This document shows positions 1 through 11,500 of a DNA stretch of 64,000 nt, one piece after another; within the stretch, counting starts at the first letter, position 1; every line of letters starts with the position of its first letter. The position numbers and the translations under genes are program-made. The DNA comes from Lanius collurio (lineage: Eukaryota; Chordata; Aves; Passeriformes; Laniidae), in the NCBI GenBank assembly GCA_020086605.1, contig JACBWW010000049.1, positions 1,630,523 to 1,694,522 of the forward strand. Reading direction: 5' to 3'. The notes beneath the pieces were generated by a model. The model saw only the letters and a program-made list of their open reading frames with translations, was not told the DNA's origin and did no database searches.

Positions 1-2406
1 GGACAACATGGATTTAAGTCATAATCCAGACCAACGTGAATGTGCTTGCCCTGGGGCTGGCTCACCATGAGCAAGCAGACACCTACACCCTCCTCAGCCA
101 GGGAATTCTGCAGGGAAATGTGGAAAAAACAGAATGTAACTGCTCAGTGTGCAGTTTACCATGTCTGCCAAAGCAGACATTTTCAGCTTTCCAGAAGATC
201 TCTAAGAGTTGCCAGCTGTCAAACTTTGTGTTTTTTATCTCATCTGACACATGACAGCTACAGCAGCAAAGGAGCCCCAGGCACCGTGTAGAGACATTAT
301 TACTTCTGTGCTGGGTTTGTAAAATAAAATTAAAAAATCAAAATTAAAAATAATACATCTTTGGATACGACACTCTTTGCTGGGATCTTGGATTCTCCCT
401 GAATGTCCCACACATAATCACTTGCTTCCCTTGCAAGATCAGTTGAGTTTACTCTCAGATAGTCTCCTAAAGCCTTAACTCATGTTTAAGTCATTACTAG
501 AGGAAGACTTGCTCACAGGCACAGATTAAAACTTGTCTTTTTCTCCTTAATTAAGATGCACAAGATGGGGTTGATTCACCCTAAATGGGCAGAATAAAGT
601 GATGCCCACACACAAAAAATTTATTCGGTCTCCTGCCTTCCCAGCACCAGAACAGGGGTTCAGACAGCACCAAACTCTGAATTCTGCTCATCTTGTGCTC
701 AGCTTCCACTTTATAACAAACAAAGAAGTCCTACTGACCTCATCAATGACCTAAACATTGACTTTTTTTTGCCACATTTGGCCCCAAAGTAACTTTTCTG
801 CTGGGCCATTCAAGCATTCCAAGGGTTTGCATTGTCTTCTAAGAGGAATATCTTTGCAAGCTACAACCACACAGACAGCAACTGGGATTTGCTGAATTCA
901 AATTTATGACCTGCATGCAATAATTAAAACAAGTGGGTATAAGTCTGGCACGCTGGGAAGAGGCAGCAACACAGCTGTTATACATTTTTTTTCAAAAAGG
1001 ATGTTTCATGAGCCTCATCAGAAACATTCCTCACTCTTTCACATAGACAGGATTAAAATTTACACATTATGCATTTCCTTTTGTGATTGAATCCCTGCCC
1101 CACACAATGCATTTTTGATCTTGAAGCTGCCAATGCAAACTTTTAGTAGAGGTGGCAGATGGAAGCCTTGGATGAAACAAATGGCAGAGACCCAGAACGC
1201 TCTGCATGCCACTTCCATCCCAACACGGGGCTCCTCAAGCCCACATCTGTGCCCAAGGCCAACACACAAAGCTCCCCACTTCTCCCAGCACAGCAGAGCC
1301 CCCACACTGCCAGCACATGAGCCACGGGCCAGGCCATTAGCAAAGTGTCCCCAAATTAATGTTGCTAATTTGAGTGCATCCCAGCTGGGCGAGGAGCCTG
1401 GATTCCTCATGGGAATCTGCTGGCACATCCCTGCAGGGAGAGTGAAGGTGGCACCAGGGTTTTGTGGCAGTAAGAATGGGGCATGATGTGGGCCTTGTTC
1501 CAGTTACAGAACCATAAAATCATTTCAGATGGAAAAGCCCTCTAAGATCAAAGTGCAGCCATGAACCCAGCACTGCCAAGGCCACCAATGAGAGCCACAT
1601 CCAATTCCATGGATGTTCTGGAGCATCCCACTGCAGTGCTGCTTAAGGGCCAGGAAGGAACACAGAGGTCCCCAGGCTGGTGGTGGGAGGGCAATCTGGT
1701 CCCCCAGGTCCCCAAGGAGGAGGTGACACCGGAGACATGGGGGCATTGCTGTGCTCCCACACATCCCTGGGCATCCTCTCACTGCCCATCCCACCCCAGC
1801 CAAGATGGAATTGTTGGAAACCAGGCAGGCACAGCCATAAATCAGGATTATCTGGAGCCACCATGGTTAACAGCAGTGCAGATTTACATGGGAAATCAAA
1901 GCTGGAGCACATCTCTTAACTATTACAAACCAGAGTGAGAATAAAAAAAAACTTAAAAAAAGAAGATGTGAGAACAAAATTATCTCTCACTTCCATTACA
2001 AGTCCCTGAAGGAAGTTTCTCTACCTTGTGGCTTGTGATCAGGTAAAAATTTTGGTGGAAGGCTCACAGAAATCTGTCCAATTTGTTGTGTCAACTTTTA
2101 TATTCACAGCCTTACTACTTCTCGGTTGTATATGATGTCTTTGCACAGGTCTAACGGAGTAAGACACATGAAAAATAACTGGAGAAACCCTGGCTGATCA
2201 TCCCCAGCCCCCAGAAAATACTGCCCAAGAAATAAGGTAAGTCCACACACAAAAATGTGTTTTATACAACCATCCCACTCGTGACCTTCCATGGTTTGTG
2301 TATTACAGCAAAGGCCTTTCCTGAAAAAAGTTTAACATAAGCTGCTAAACATGGCATGGTATTTATTCATCACGGGTTCCATAAGTAAAGGAAAAGTATC
2401 TTTTAC
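1..2406 (-). other. SFMBT2 intron 7 (partial)
   Basis: Begins with donor GTAAAA at 2406 and runs off the left edge. AT-rich, with one old CR1 fragment near 1505. I searched both strands for an MBT3 exon and saw none. Confidence 0.8.
1505..1600 (-). mobile_element. CR1 fragment (old subfamily, minus)
   Basis: The run ATAAAATCATTTCAGATGGAA followed by CCTCTAAGATCAA and AGCACTGCCAAGGCCACC resembles the antisense 3' end of an older CR1 subfamily. It is diverged and the edges are approximate. Confidence 0.5.
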
Positions 2407-2504
2407 CTTGAACACTTCCATTGGAAGAGGAAAATTTGCTGCATCATTAAGGGATTTTTCCAGAGCGCATTTCCACTCAGTTATAGTCTTCAGAGAATAG
2501 ATAT
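2407..2504 (-). CDS. SFMBT2: SFMBT2 exon 7: linker toward MBT repeat 3 (residues 260-292)
   Basis: The exon is 98 nt, phase 1 in and phase 0 out. The acceptor is CCCTTCAG|ATATC and the donor is TTCAAG|GTAAAA. It encodes [20 protein letters not shown] followed by [13 protein letters not shown], matching the human SFMBT2 linker (EIYPLK...[24 protein letters not shown]). The next exon should begin the MBT3 segment with a GMKLE-type motif. I find none to the left of 2407, so the intron runs off the window edge. Confidence 0.94.
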
Positions 2505-5500
2505 CTGAAGGGATGACAAAAAGGAAAAAAAAAACAAAAACAAAAATAAAATAAAAAAAAATAAAAAAAAAGGTGACTGTTTGGAGATGAAACATTTTTA
2601 GAAGACTAAAGTTCTTAAGTCATATGAATGGGCAGAACAAGTGACATGAACAGTGTGTGTATTCCAAGCTATGCAGCATGGATAAATTCAACACAAAAGC
2701 TACTAGCAGGGGAACACTGGAGGAAGATTGTGTTTTATATCCTGAAGTAAAATCCAGAAAAATTCACATTCTTCACCTACTGCTGAGGGAATGAGAATTG
2801 TATTATCTCATTACTCATTATTGAAAACAGCAAAAAAGCCTCTATTTGATTTTCATTTCTCAAAACACCTGATGTTTCCTAGTTTGAGAAGCCTCAGGTC
2901 TTCAGCCAATATTAGTTATATTTGAACAAAACATAAACTATCATCATTAAGGCACCTGTTCATTGGAAAGTGTTTGGGTTTTGGTTGGGTTTTTTTAATT
3001 GCAGGGCTGGGGTGGGTGTGGGAAGAAACATTTCAGCTCAGTCTCTACTCAGACACATTTGTTGGTATCACACTCAAACCAGAACATCACACCAGAGAAA
3101 AATTTACACTTATGAATTTTCATCATTATACTTTTAGGCAACATCTTTGTGCAGCTTCACATTGCTTCCAGTGAGTTTCTTTACACAGGTTTTATATTAC
3201 TAAATCATTATATTAACAAGCCCTTTATGGTTCAGTGCAGTGAAATGCCTACGAATCATCAAAGGGAACAATGTAGGAAACAATACTGTGATGAGGAACA
3301 TTATATTGGATTTACTCCTGCCCTAGAAAATATATTGTTATCTTGCACATAACAAGTTATTGCAGAACATTCATATCAAGGCCTCAAAGAGAGAAGATAG
3401 GTAGATAGATTGCAACAATTATTAAAATGGAAATGAACATTTGCTCAATAATAAACCCGAACTGTGACACGGAGTGAAGAGTGTAGAGCTTTTCTGTGGC
3501 CACTGTGACTTCCCACACTTACATCAAGGTTCAATTTGGCCCAATTTGCATTTAAATCCTGTACATCTAATAACCATATATATTTACTGGTTAGCAGAAG
3601 ATTTACTGCTGTATCTTACAATTCTGAAGGAGGGAATAAAAAATACGTGTAAAAAAAAAAAAGAAAGCAATTGGCAAGCACTGTTTCCACCTAGCACTGA
3701 TGGTACAAGAGAATTTTATGCTCTGAACTCAACAGATTTAAGACCTTATCAAAACAGGATTTGCAGAATCACTGACTGAACTGGATGTATTTATACTTCC
3801 ACTATATCAAATCTCACTACTTCAGAACAGACATCAAGGATATGCATATGAATTTAAACACACCTGAAGGGGGATGTTAACCTTTCAGGGCAGTATTTTT
3901 AATTCCTCAGCTGTCTGGTTATTAATGGGAATATAGATTTCAAGTCTCTGTTTACAAGTGCAGGGGGCACAACTGTTAAGAAGTACACTCTTTAAGTAAC
4001 TGTTCATTATTTTATAGTTTTGTTGCCCTACTTCTCCCTTGCTTGCAGAACTCTGATCAGCATGAAGTGCAGGGAGGGGGATGGCTCACCTTGTTTCTTT
4101 CTTTTTTGGTTTAATTTACAGGAAATACTTCATACAATATGATTTTGCCCCATGCTGCAGCCAACTTGTTGTTTCAAGTCTGAGTTTAGAAAAACTCTGC
4201 CTGATGCTTCCCTGCTGGAAACAGACCCTCAGTTTCTGCTGTGATGGCACTGAAGCACAGCAAAGTTGAAACTGGTATTTTGGGCAACTCTGGCCAAGTT
4301 TTGGGTAACTTTGGGCAAAATCAGTAAAAACAAGAAGCAACTCTCTGGGCAGTGTCAACAGACTTCAAGATACAAAGACAACTCCAGTGGTTTCAAGGAC
4401 CAGCAAGGAATATCATATGCACATTTAATTAGTGGTGTCTTGCTCATGCTGGCGAGCGTATGGACACTAAATTGCATGGTTAAAAGAGCATAAAGCATTT
4501 TATTTAAGTGCCAGGGTAGCAGGTAATTGAACAGAGTGTACTGTGTCAATTTGTATCAGGGTTCACAAGTAGTGAGCAATTAAAATGACTGGCAATTTGT
4601 CTTTAAACAGAAAGCAACATAAACCCAGATGATCTTGTCCTGTGTAAACAGCTGAGCTCAGCCCATCGGTGGCTCTGTGTCAAGCAGCCAGAGCCAATTT
4701 CCACTAGCAAGGAGGTTTATTCCACATTCAGATATACATCTGAAGGGAAAAATAAGCTATAACCCCTTTGCTTCAGTTAAATGGGCTTGTGAGATCCACA
4801 GAGTCCATGTGGAGAAGACAGCTGGGATGCTGTTTCATAGAATCACTGAATGGCCTGGTGGGGAGGGACCTTAGAGATCATCTAGTTCCAAGCCCCAAAG
4901 GACCTCTTGCACATTAAATGGGTGTTAGGATGTGGGTGGCTTTCAGGGAAAAGACCTCTCCATCCAAAATATTGTTTGGGTCCTTTATCTGAGCTGCTCT
5001 GCATCTTGAAAGACTGACCTGGAAGTGAAACCTGTCAAGTGCCAGAGATGGATGAACAGGGAAAAGTCACACCCCAGACACAAAGGGAAATAAAGCTCGA
5101 GGTGGGTGTGTAGCATCCAAGCTGAGGCACTGTCACAAGCTGCAGGAGGGATGTATAAAAACACCCTTGTTTGATGGTAAGGGAACACACAGCCTGATCT
5201 GGAAGCAGCTGCATGTCCTCAGCATCTCCTCAGAGCTGATTCATAACAGCTTTGATACACAGTCCTAGGCTGTTCCCTTTATCAATCAAGGAGTCACCTT
5301 AACTGGCTTCTGATATTGAAAATTTAGGACAACCAGGTACGTGCTCTTTGGTTGCAATCCCCGTGAGTGAAAAAACCAGGCTTATAAAGATGTCATTTTA
5401 TCTTACCTACGTTAGGTATGTCTTAGCACCCCCTTTTCCCTACCCATTCTAAAGAGAAAGCAATTTCTCGTGCTGAACTGTCTTTTGATGCCTGCACTAT

Positions 5501-8500
5501 GGCAGTGAATCTAAACCCTGATGTGTAAAAAGCAAGGTACTGCCCACAGACTCCCTCTCCTTCCTAAGAAGGTCCACACCAGGTCCTTCACACAACAGAG
5601 GTCCTCCTAGCCCAAATGCTCTTCCCTTAAGAAGCCACTAAGAAAGGGTAAAAGCAGACCAGGATGTATCCCTGGCATAGTCTCCAGGCCTCAGGTCTTT
5701 AGGAAACTGCATTCTTTGAGTGTCTGTGGTTTAGTAGCTTCATCCCTGAGTTTCTTCCTCCTCTGAGTTAAGGTCTCATACAATTTTTAATCCATCATGC
5801 CTCATGAACATGCTGGATGGCTGAATAAAACCTTAAAGGTTCTTTGCCAATCTTAACAAGTCTGTGCCTCCATGTTAGGTGGACGTCAAATGATCAGGAG
5901 TGGAACATCACCATTCCTGCCTCCAGAAACTGCTCAGATTTCCACTCCTGACTGGCTACTCCCTGCAGTACAGAGCCTGACAGCTGGGTCAGAAGGGAGG
6001 GTCAGTGAAAGACCCTTGAAGAGGTGATCAGGAGAAGACTTGGGCAAAAACAGCAGAGTTCAGACCTGAAGGGTCTTTTCTCAGCAAACTCCTATGAGGC
6101 TCAACTTTAGGACGTGTAAAGTAATGAATACCTATTTAAGCCAATGAAAGCCAGAATGATGATCTGGGCATTGAATTCATTAGTAACAATGCTGACTAAA
6201 AAGTGAATGACCAGAAAAATGCAAAGGAGAGGAAAGAGGTATCAGATGAGAACAGATGAGAACAAGAGACAGGAATTTTAAAAGTTAAATCAAGGAGAGG
6301 GGAGAAGATAAGTAAACAACTTCAGCAAGTAAGAGTCCAGTAACAGACAACTGAAAAAAATGAAAATTAAAAGAAAGGCATGATGGGTGGGGAATCAACA
6401 GAAAAGGATGTACAACTGGATAAAAGGAGGAAAGAGTAGGAAGAAATGGAATAAACAAAGAGGAAGCACAAATCTCCTTTGGGCCACTTCTATATTCACC
6501 AAACCTTTACAGGCCAAGAGGGTTCAGTGATGGTCAATAAAAAAGTTGCTTCTCTGTAACCCAAAGAGTCTCTTATAAAATAAGAGTGGGTGATATTCAT
6601 GCTCTCCAGCATTCACACCTAATTTAGAAGTGATGGGAAACACTGATTCCTACATATCAGAGAAGAAAAACACACATTCCCAAAAAGCACTCGAGACCCA
6701 AGTCCCAGACAAATTTGTGAACATGAGAATTGAACATAGTGGGGTAAACTCTCCTCATTAGGTGTGAAGGACAGAAGCCCCATCAGAAACACCTTCCTGA
6801 AGGAAGGGAATTCAATACTTATGCAAAAACCTCACCCACAGCACAAAGAAAATGAGGCACAGACCTGGACACATTTTCAACCTACACAGGAGAAGGTGGG
6901 TCAGTTTGTGATCCCAGACTGGCTTAGCTGCAGTCCCAATCCCTCTCCATTCAAGATGGTTTGAAAACTAAACTCAACCCTAAAGAGCTTTTTTTTCCCA
7001 AGCTGTAATCTCCTGACGTATAACGTGGTCTGACACATTAGACTTCAAGTGAATTCATTTAATAAACAACACAGTTCACTTTGAACCCAAATTAGATGGA
7101 TCTCACCTCCCATTTGTGCCACAGCCAGAAACTACTGACAAAGCAATGTGAATGCTGGAGAAGGACAAACGGGCTGCACAAGCATCTCAAAAAAACATCA
7201 GTGAATGCCACAAAGGGAGACAGTATTCTGGGGAGATTCTTTACCTGCAGGTGGGTCCATTCTGTATTTATTCTCTTGACACCAACCGACTGGTCGAAGT
7301 CTGCAATCCAAGTAAAACAACCACTGGTCATAGGATTCAGTCTCCTCCAATCCCACATAGCGAAGGCGTAATCTTCCTCCAACATTTTCAACCACACTAA
7401 CTATCCAGTACTGAAAGGGATTCTGGGAATCCTGCAGCTCTATTAAGGAATCAACTGTAATGAGGTCTACAGGGTTTTTTCCTCGCAGAGGCTGTTTGAA
7501 TAGAAGCAAAACTCCTTATTTTAAACTTTATTTGAAGACTTCTCAAGGAAACAGATGACAGCAGAAGATTATTTTTGTTTTTCACACCATCATCCAAGCG
7601 ATCAGCAAACAGTCTGTTCTTCTTCTATTTTACCCAATGTCTTCCAAGTGCAAATTCAGAAGTAAAACAGAAAACAACAGTTGTGCTAATTTCTCAACCG
7701 ACATCATCAACAACAACAACAAAAAAAAAGAATAATAAAAGGTGGAACAGCTTGAAAAGCACATCTACTTGGGAATCTCCTGAACTACTCAGAGCCTGGT
7801 TATATTGCAGGATTTCAAACCAAATTCTCATTGATTGCAGCTGATAAGAACCAATCACAGGACTGGACCCTAACATTTACCTGAAAGATAACCACTTTGT
7901 ACATGACTCAAAAATTTCCTTCTGTGCACTGATCTCTTCCATCAAAGGCTTTATCTCTTTCTCACTGGCGTGGACAGCAAATTATCCCTTCCCAGCCATG
8001 GATGCATGAGTCTGTGGGGGTTATTCCAAAGCTCAAAGCCAACAGCAGGTTTGGATCCAAGCCCAAGGCACACAGGATTGGTTGGGTCGAGCCACCACAC
8101 CCAAGAAATCCCAGTGACTGAGGTTTTATTTACTTATATGTGGTTATTTTCTGGGATCCCACTCTGCAGCCATTCACATACAAGTGTAACTTTCCACCTG
8201 CAAAGCTGCCAAGCACTGCCATTAAAAAACCATGAGATGCTCTGCAGAACAACCACTTCGGGGCTCAGTGGTTTGGTTTTGTGACTGTGAGCATCTCTTG
8301 CTCTCAAGCTTTAACATAATGGTTAGATTTCTTATTTTTTATTAAATACAAGTTTGAATTCTTTCTATGCAGTGTCTCGATTTTGGGGCTCTAAGTGCAG
8401 CATTAAAATGACCCCAAGACTGGGAAGCACTGGTCCCCAAAGGAAATGCTAAGCAAAGGCAAAACACATTAAAAACAAGGACTTCTTTTTTTCCTGTTTG

Positions 8501-11500
8501 TTTGTCCCACTTTTACTTAATTAAACCATATAAACATTTCACATAACTTTTAAAGATATTAATTCTGTAAATCAAGAGTCAGTCCAGGATGGTTCTTTCT
8601 AGCACTGGCTACAAAACAAAATAAGGAGAAAGCCTTATTTTTCAAAAAGTTTTTTTTCCTACTAAATATTGAAAATATTCAAATTTTGAGATGCAACTGA
8701 TTTCCATACATCTCTCTTAATCCAAAAATGCAGGCAAGAGAACGAGAATATGGTAAAAAAATGCAATTAAAATTAACTAAAAGCTTATCACATGTACACT
8801 CTTAAACAGTTTTATGATTAATAGATATATCTCAGAACAATATATTTGCCATTCATTATAAGCTACTTTTCTACAGTGCAAGCTGCAAGCATCTGTATAA
8901 TCTCTTCAAATATTATTTCATGGCAAAATGCAGTGTCAGAATTTAATAATACAACAGAAATCCACTTTAATGTGGATTTTTTCCCCTCTCATACAACTGC
9001 TTCATTCCAACAAAATATTCTTTAATATGAAACTATGGTGTAATGATTTAACTTATTATAATAAATCCCTGGCTGTATCAAAGTGAATATTGCTTCTCTG
9101 ATTTGTGTGCTAAATTTTAAGCCAATGGGTTGTCACTTACCCCACGAGAACTGAATGGCTAGGATTAATAATCGGCTTGCACGAAATATTAACATTTACC
9201 ATAATGCAAGAACCCTTCACATGCGTAGCTGGCATGTTAAAAAAAGATTTTAAAAGTAGCACTACATATTGATTTAGCAGTCTAACAACAATCTGCAGCA
9301 CTCACGAACAGCAAATCTGTCAACAGGGGCCAACATACATTGCACGACACAGACAGCACTGAGCACATAAAACACCAGAAAAGGGTCAGAGACTGTTTCA
9401 AGCCAACACAATGTTTTCTCTCTCTGCTTTTCTGCCTGGGGCTGCCTCTCTTCCCTGCCTGCAGAAAGGAGAGGGTTGGCACACACCAGAGATGGGGGTT
9501 GGACACCATCAGATTTCTGCATATGCCACCTGGGAGTGGTCCCACAATGGGGATACAGCAGGCCCAAGGAGGTGGATTATTTGGGGTCTGCAAAGGATGT
9601 TCATCCCTCAGATTGGGGAGGTAAAAAAAAACCCTAATGGTAAAATATTAATTCTCCCTGCCAGGCATGGGCATGTGGGAAAAGGATGCAGCTGTGGCTG
9701 GTGGAAGTGAGCAGGGACAAAATGATCAAAACCAGTGCCTGGATGCACACTGGCTTCCCACAGGCCAACTTGAGCACTTTCACAAAGGTAAATTCCTGTA
9801 TGCCCTCGCTCTCAGCCTAAATACAGAGGGACAAAGAATGAGGGGCCCCTGCAGGACCATCTGTGTCCTCTCCAAATATCCCAACAGCACCCACATGAGA
9901 GCAGGACAGGCCCTGATGGAAAAGCTGCCCATGGTTTCAAGGTCAAGCTGTGGGATTTTCATCCAGATCTCAAGGCACACAGAGGCTGTCCTGGGGTGCA
10001 AGTCACCCTGTGGATCTGCTGCACAGACTGGCCTCTTGGCTGAATGGGTGCACCCAACAATGGACCCTTCTGCTCCTCTGAGGCCACCTCACCCAACAAC
10101 GTCCCCGCTAAATGTGACTGCTGGATTTAGGTGGAGGCAATGTCCTTGGGGGAGCTCTTTCCATATAAAGTTGATAGTGCTCCCCATCAACCTACTCCAC
10201 CCCCTCCCCAACCCGTGCCACAGAATCACAGAATGGTTTGGGTTGGAAGGGACCTTAAAGATCATCCAGTCCCAACCCTCTGCCACAGGCAGGGACACCT
10301 CTCACTAGACCAGGCTGCTCCAAGACCCCTCCAACCTGGCCTTGGACACTTCCAGGGATGGGGCAGGGCTGAGCTGGCAGCTCAGGTCACCAGTATGATG
10401 GATCTAATGGGGCACTGAAGGGCTGAGTTCTCCTTCCTATGGATGTTCTCCTTCCCCACCCAGCTTTTTTTGAGCGCTCAACTTTCTAAAGAACTAAAAA
10501 GCCCAACAAACTCCCCGTGACTGGGTGAGAAGCAGAGCCAGCAGAGTCCAGGCATTGCTGCCACGGCTTTTGGGGCAGGGCTGGGTGAGGTCCCAGGGCT
10601 GGCACACAGACACTGCAAGCACACAGCCCTGTGGGCCGGGAGCACACACACCGAGGAGGAGAGGAACTGCAATCTAATACATACACCTTCCAGCAAGTTG
10701 GCAGGGGCCGTCCTGGCGCCGGTCAGATCCTGGATGAGAAACTCTGTCCAGTCCATGTACTTCTCTTTGATTGCTGGGGAAGGGGAGGGAAGAAAAGAAA
10801 TGCTTAGCACAGCAGACTGCGTTGACTTGCCACGTGTGTATCACGGGATGGACTCGGTGTATTTAGTAAGAAGAAATTTAGTAAGAAGAAATTCTTTATT
10901 ATTAGAGGGGTGAGGCCCTGGCACAGGTTTCCCAGAGAAGCTGGGGATGTCCCCATCCCTGGAAGTGTCCAAGGCCAGGCTGGACGGGGCTTGGAGCAAC
11001 CTGGGATAGGGGAAGGTGTCCCATGGCAGGGGGGGGCATGAGACAATCTTTAAGTTCCTTCCAACCCAAATCATCCTGTGATTCTATGATTTAAGAAACC
11101 CCTCCTTGGGGTTTACCAGCTCTAACAAGTTTTGGATGCAACTGCAGCTCAGAAGAAAAGCTGGTTTATTGCCCAGGTCTTTGGGCAATGTGTGCACACG
11201 GTTAAATCCCCAAAAAAGGGAAGGTGTTGCTCCACTGTAACCACTGACAGTGATTTACAACATCGTGGCTTATCATCCCCATCTCTCCCATTCAGAATTG
11301 GCCATTGCTTGTGTAACCACTCGTTTCCTGCTTATCACCTGGGCTCAGATGTGATTTATAAAGTCTTTTGTATGTTCACTAATGACCTCTGGGAAAAAAA
11401 GAAGCTGTGCAAACTTTCAGTTCCTTGACAGGAGACCAGAAACTTCAGGTGCTTTTCCAACAAAGTAGAAAAATCAACCCTGAGAACATCATATATCAGC

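Noticed and set aside
9667..10308. 213-codon open frame on the plus strand
   Set aside because: It is intronic, has no recognisable domain or coding texture, and its end runs into a CR1. Length is explained by locally high GC.
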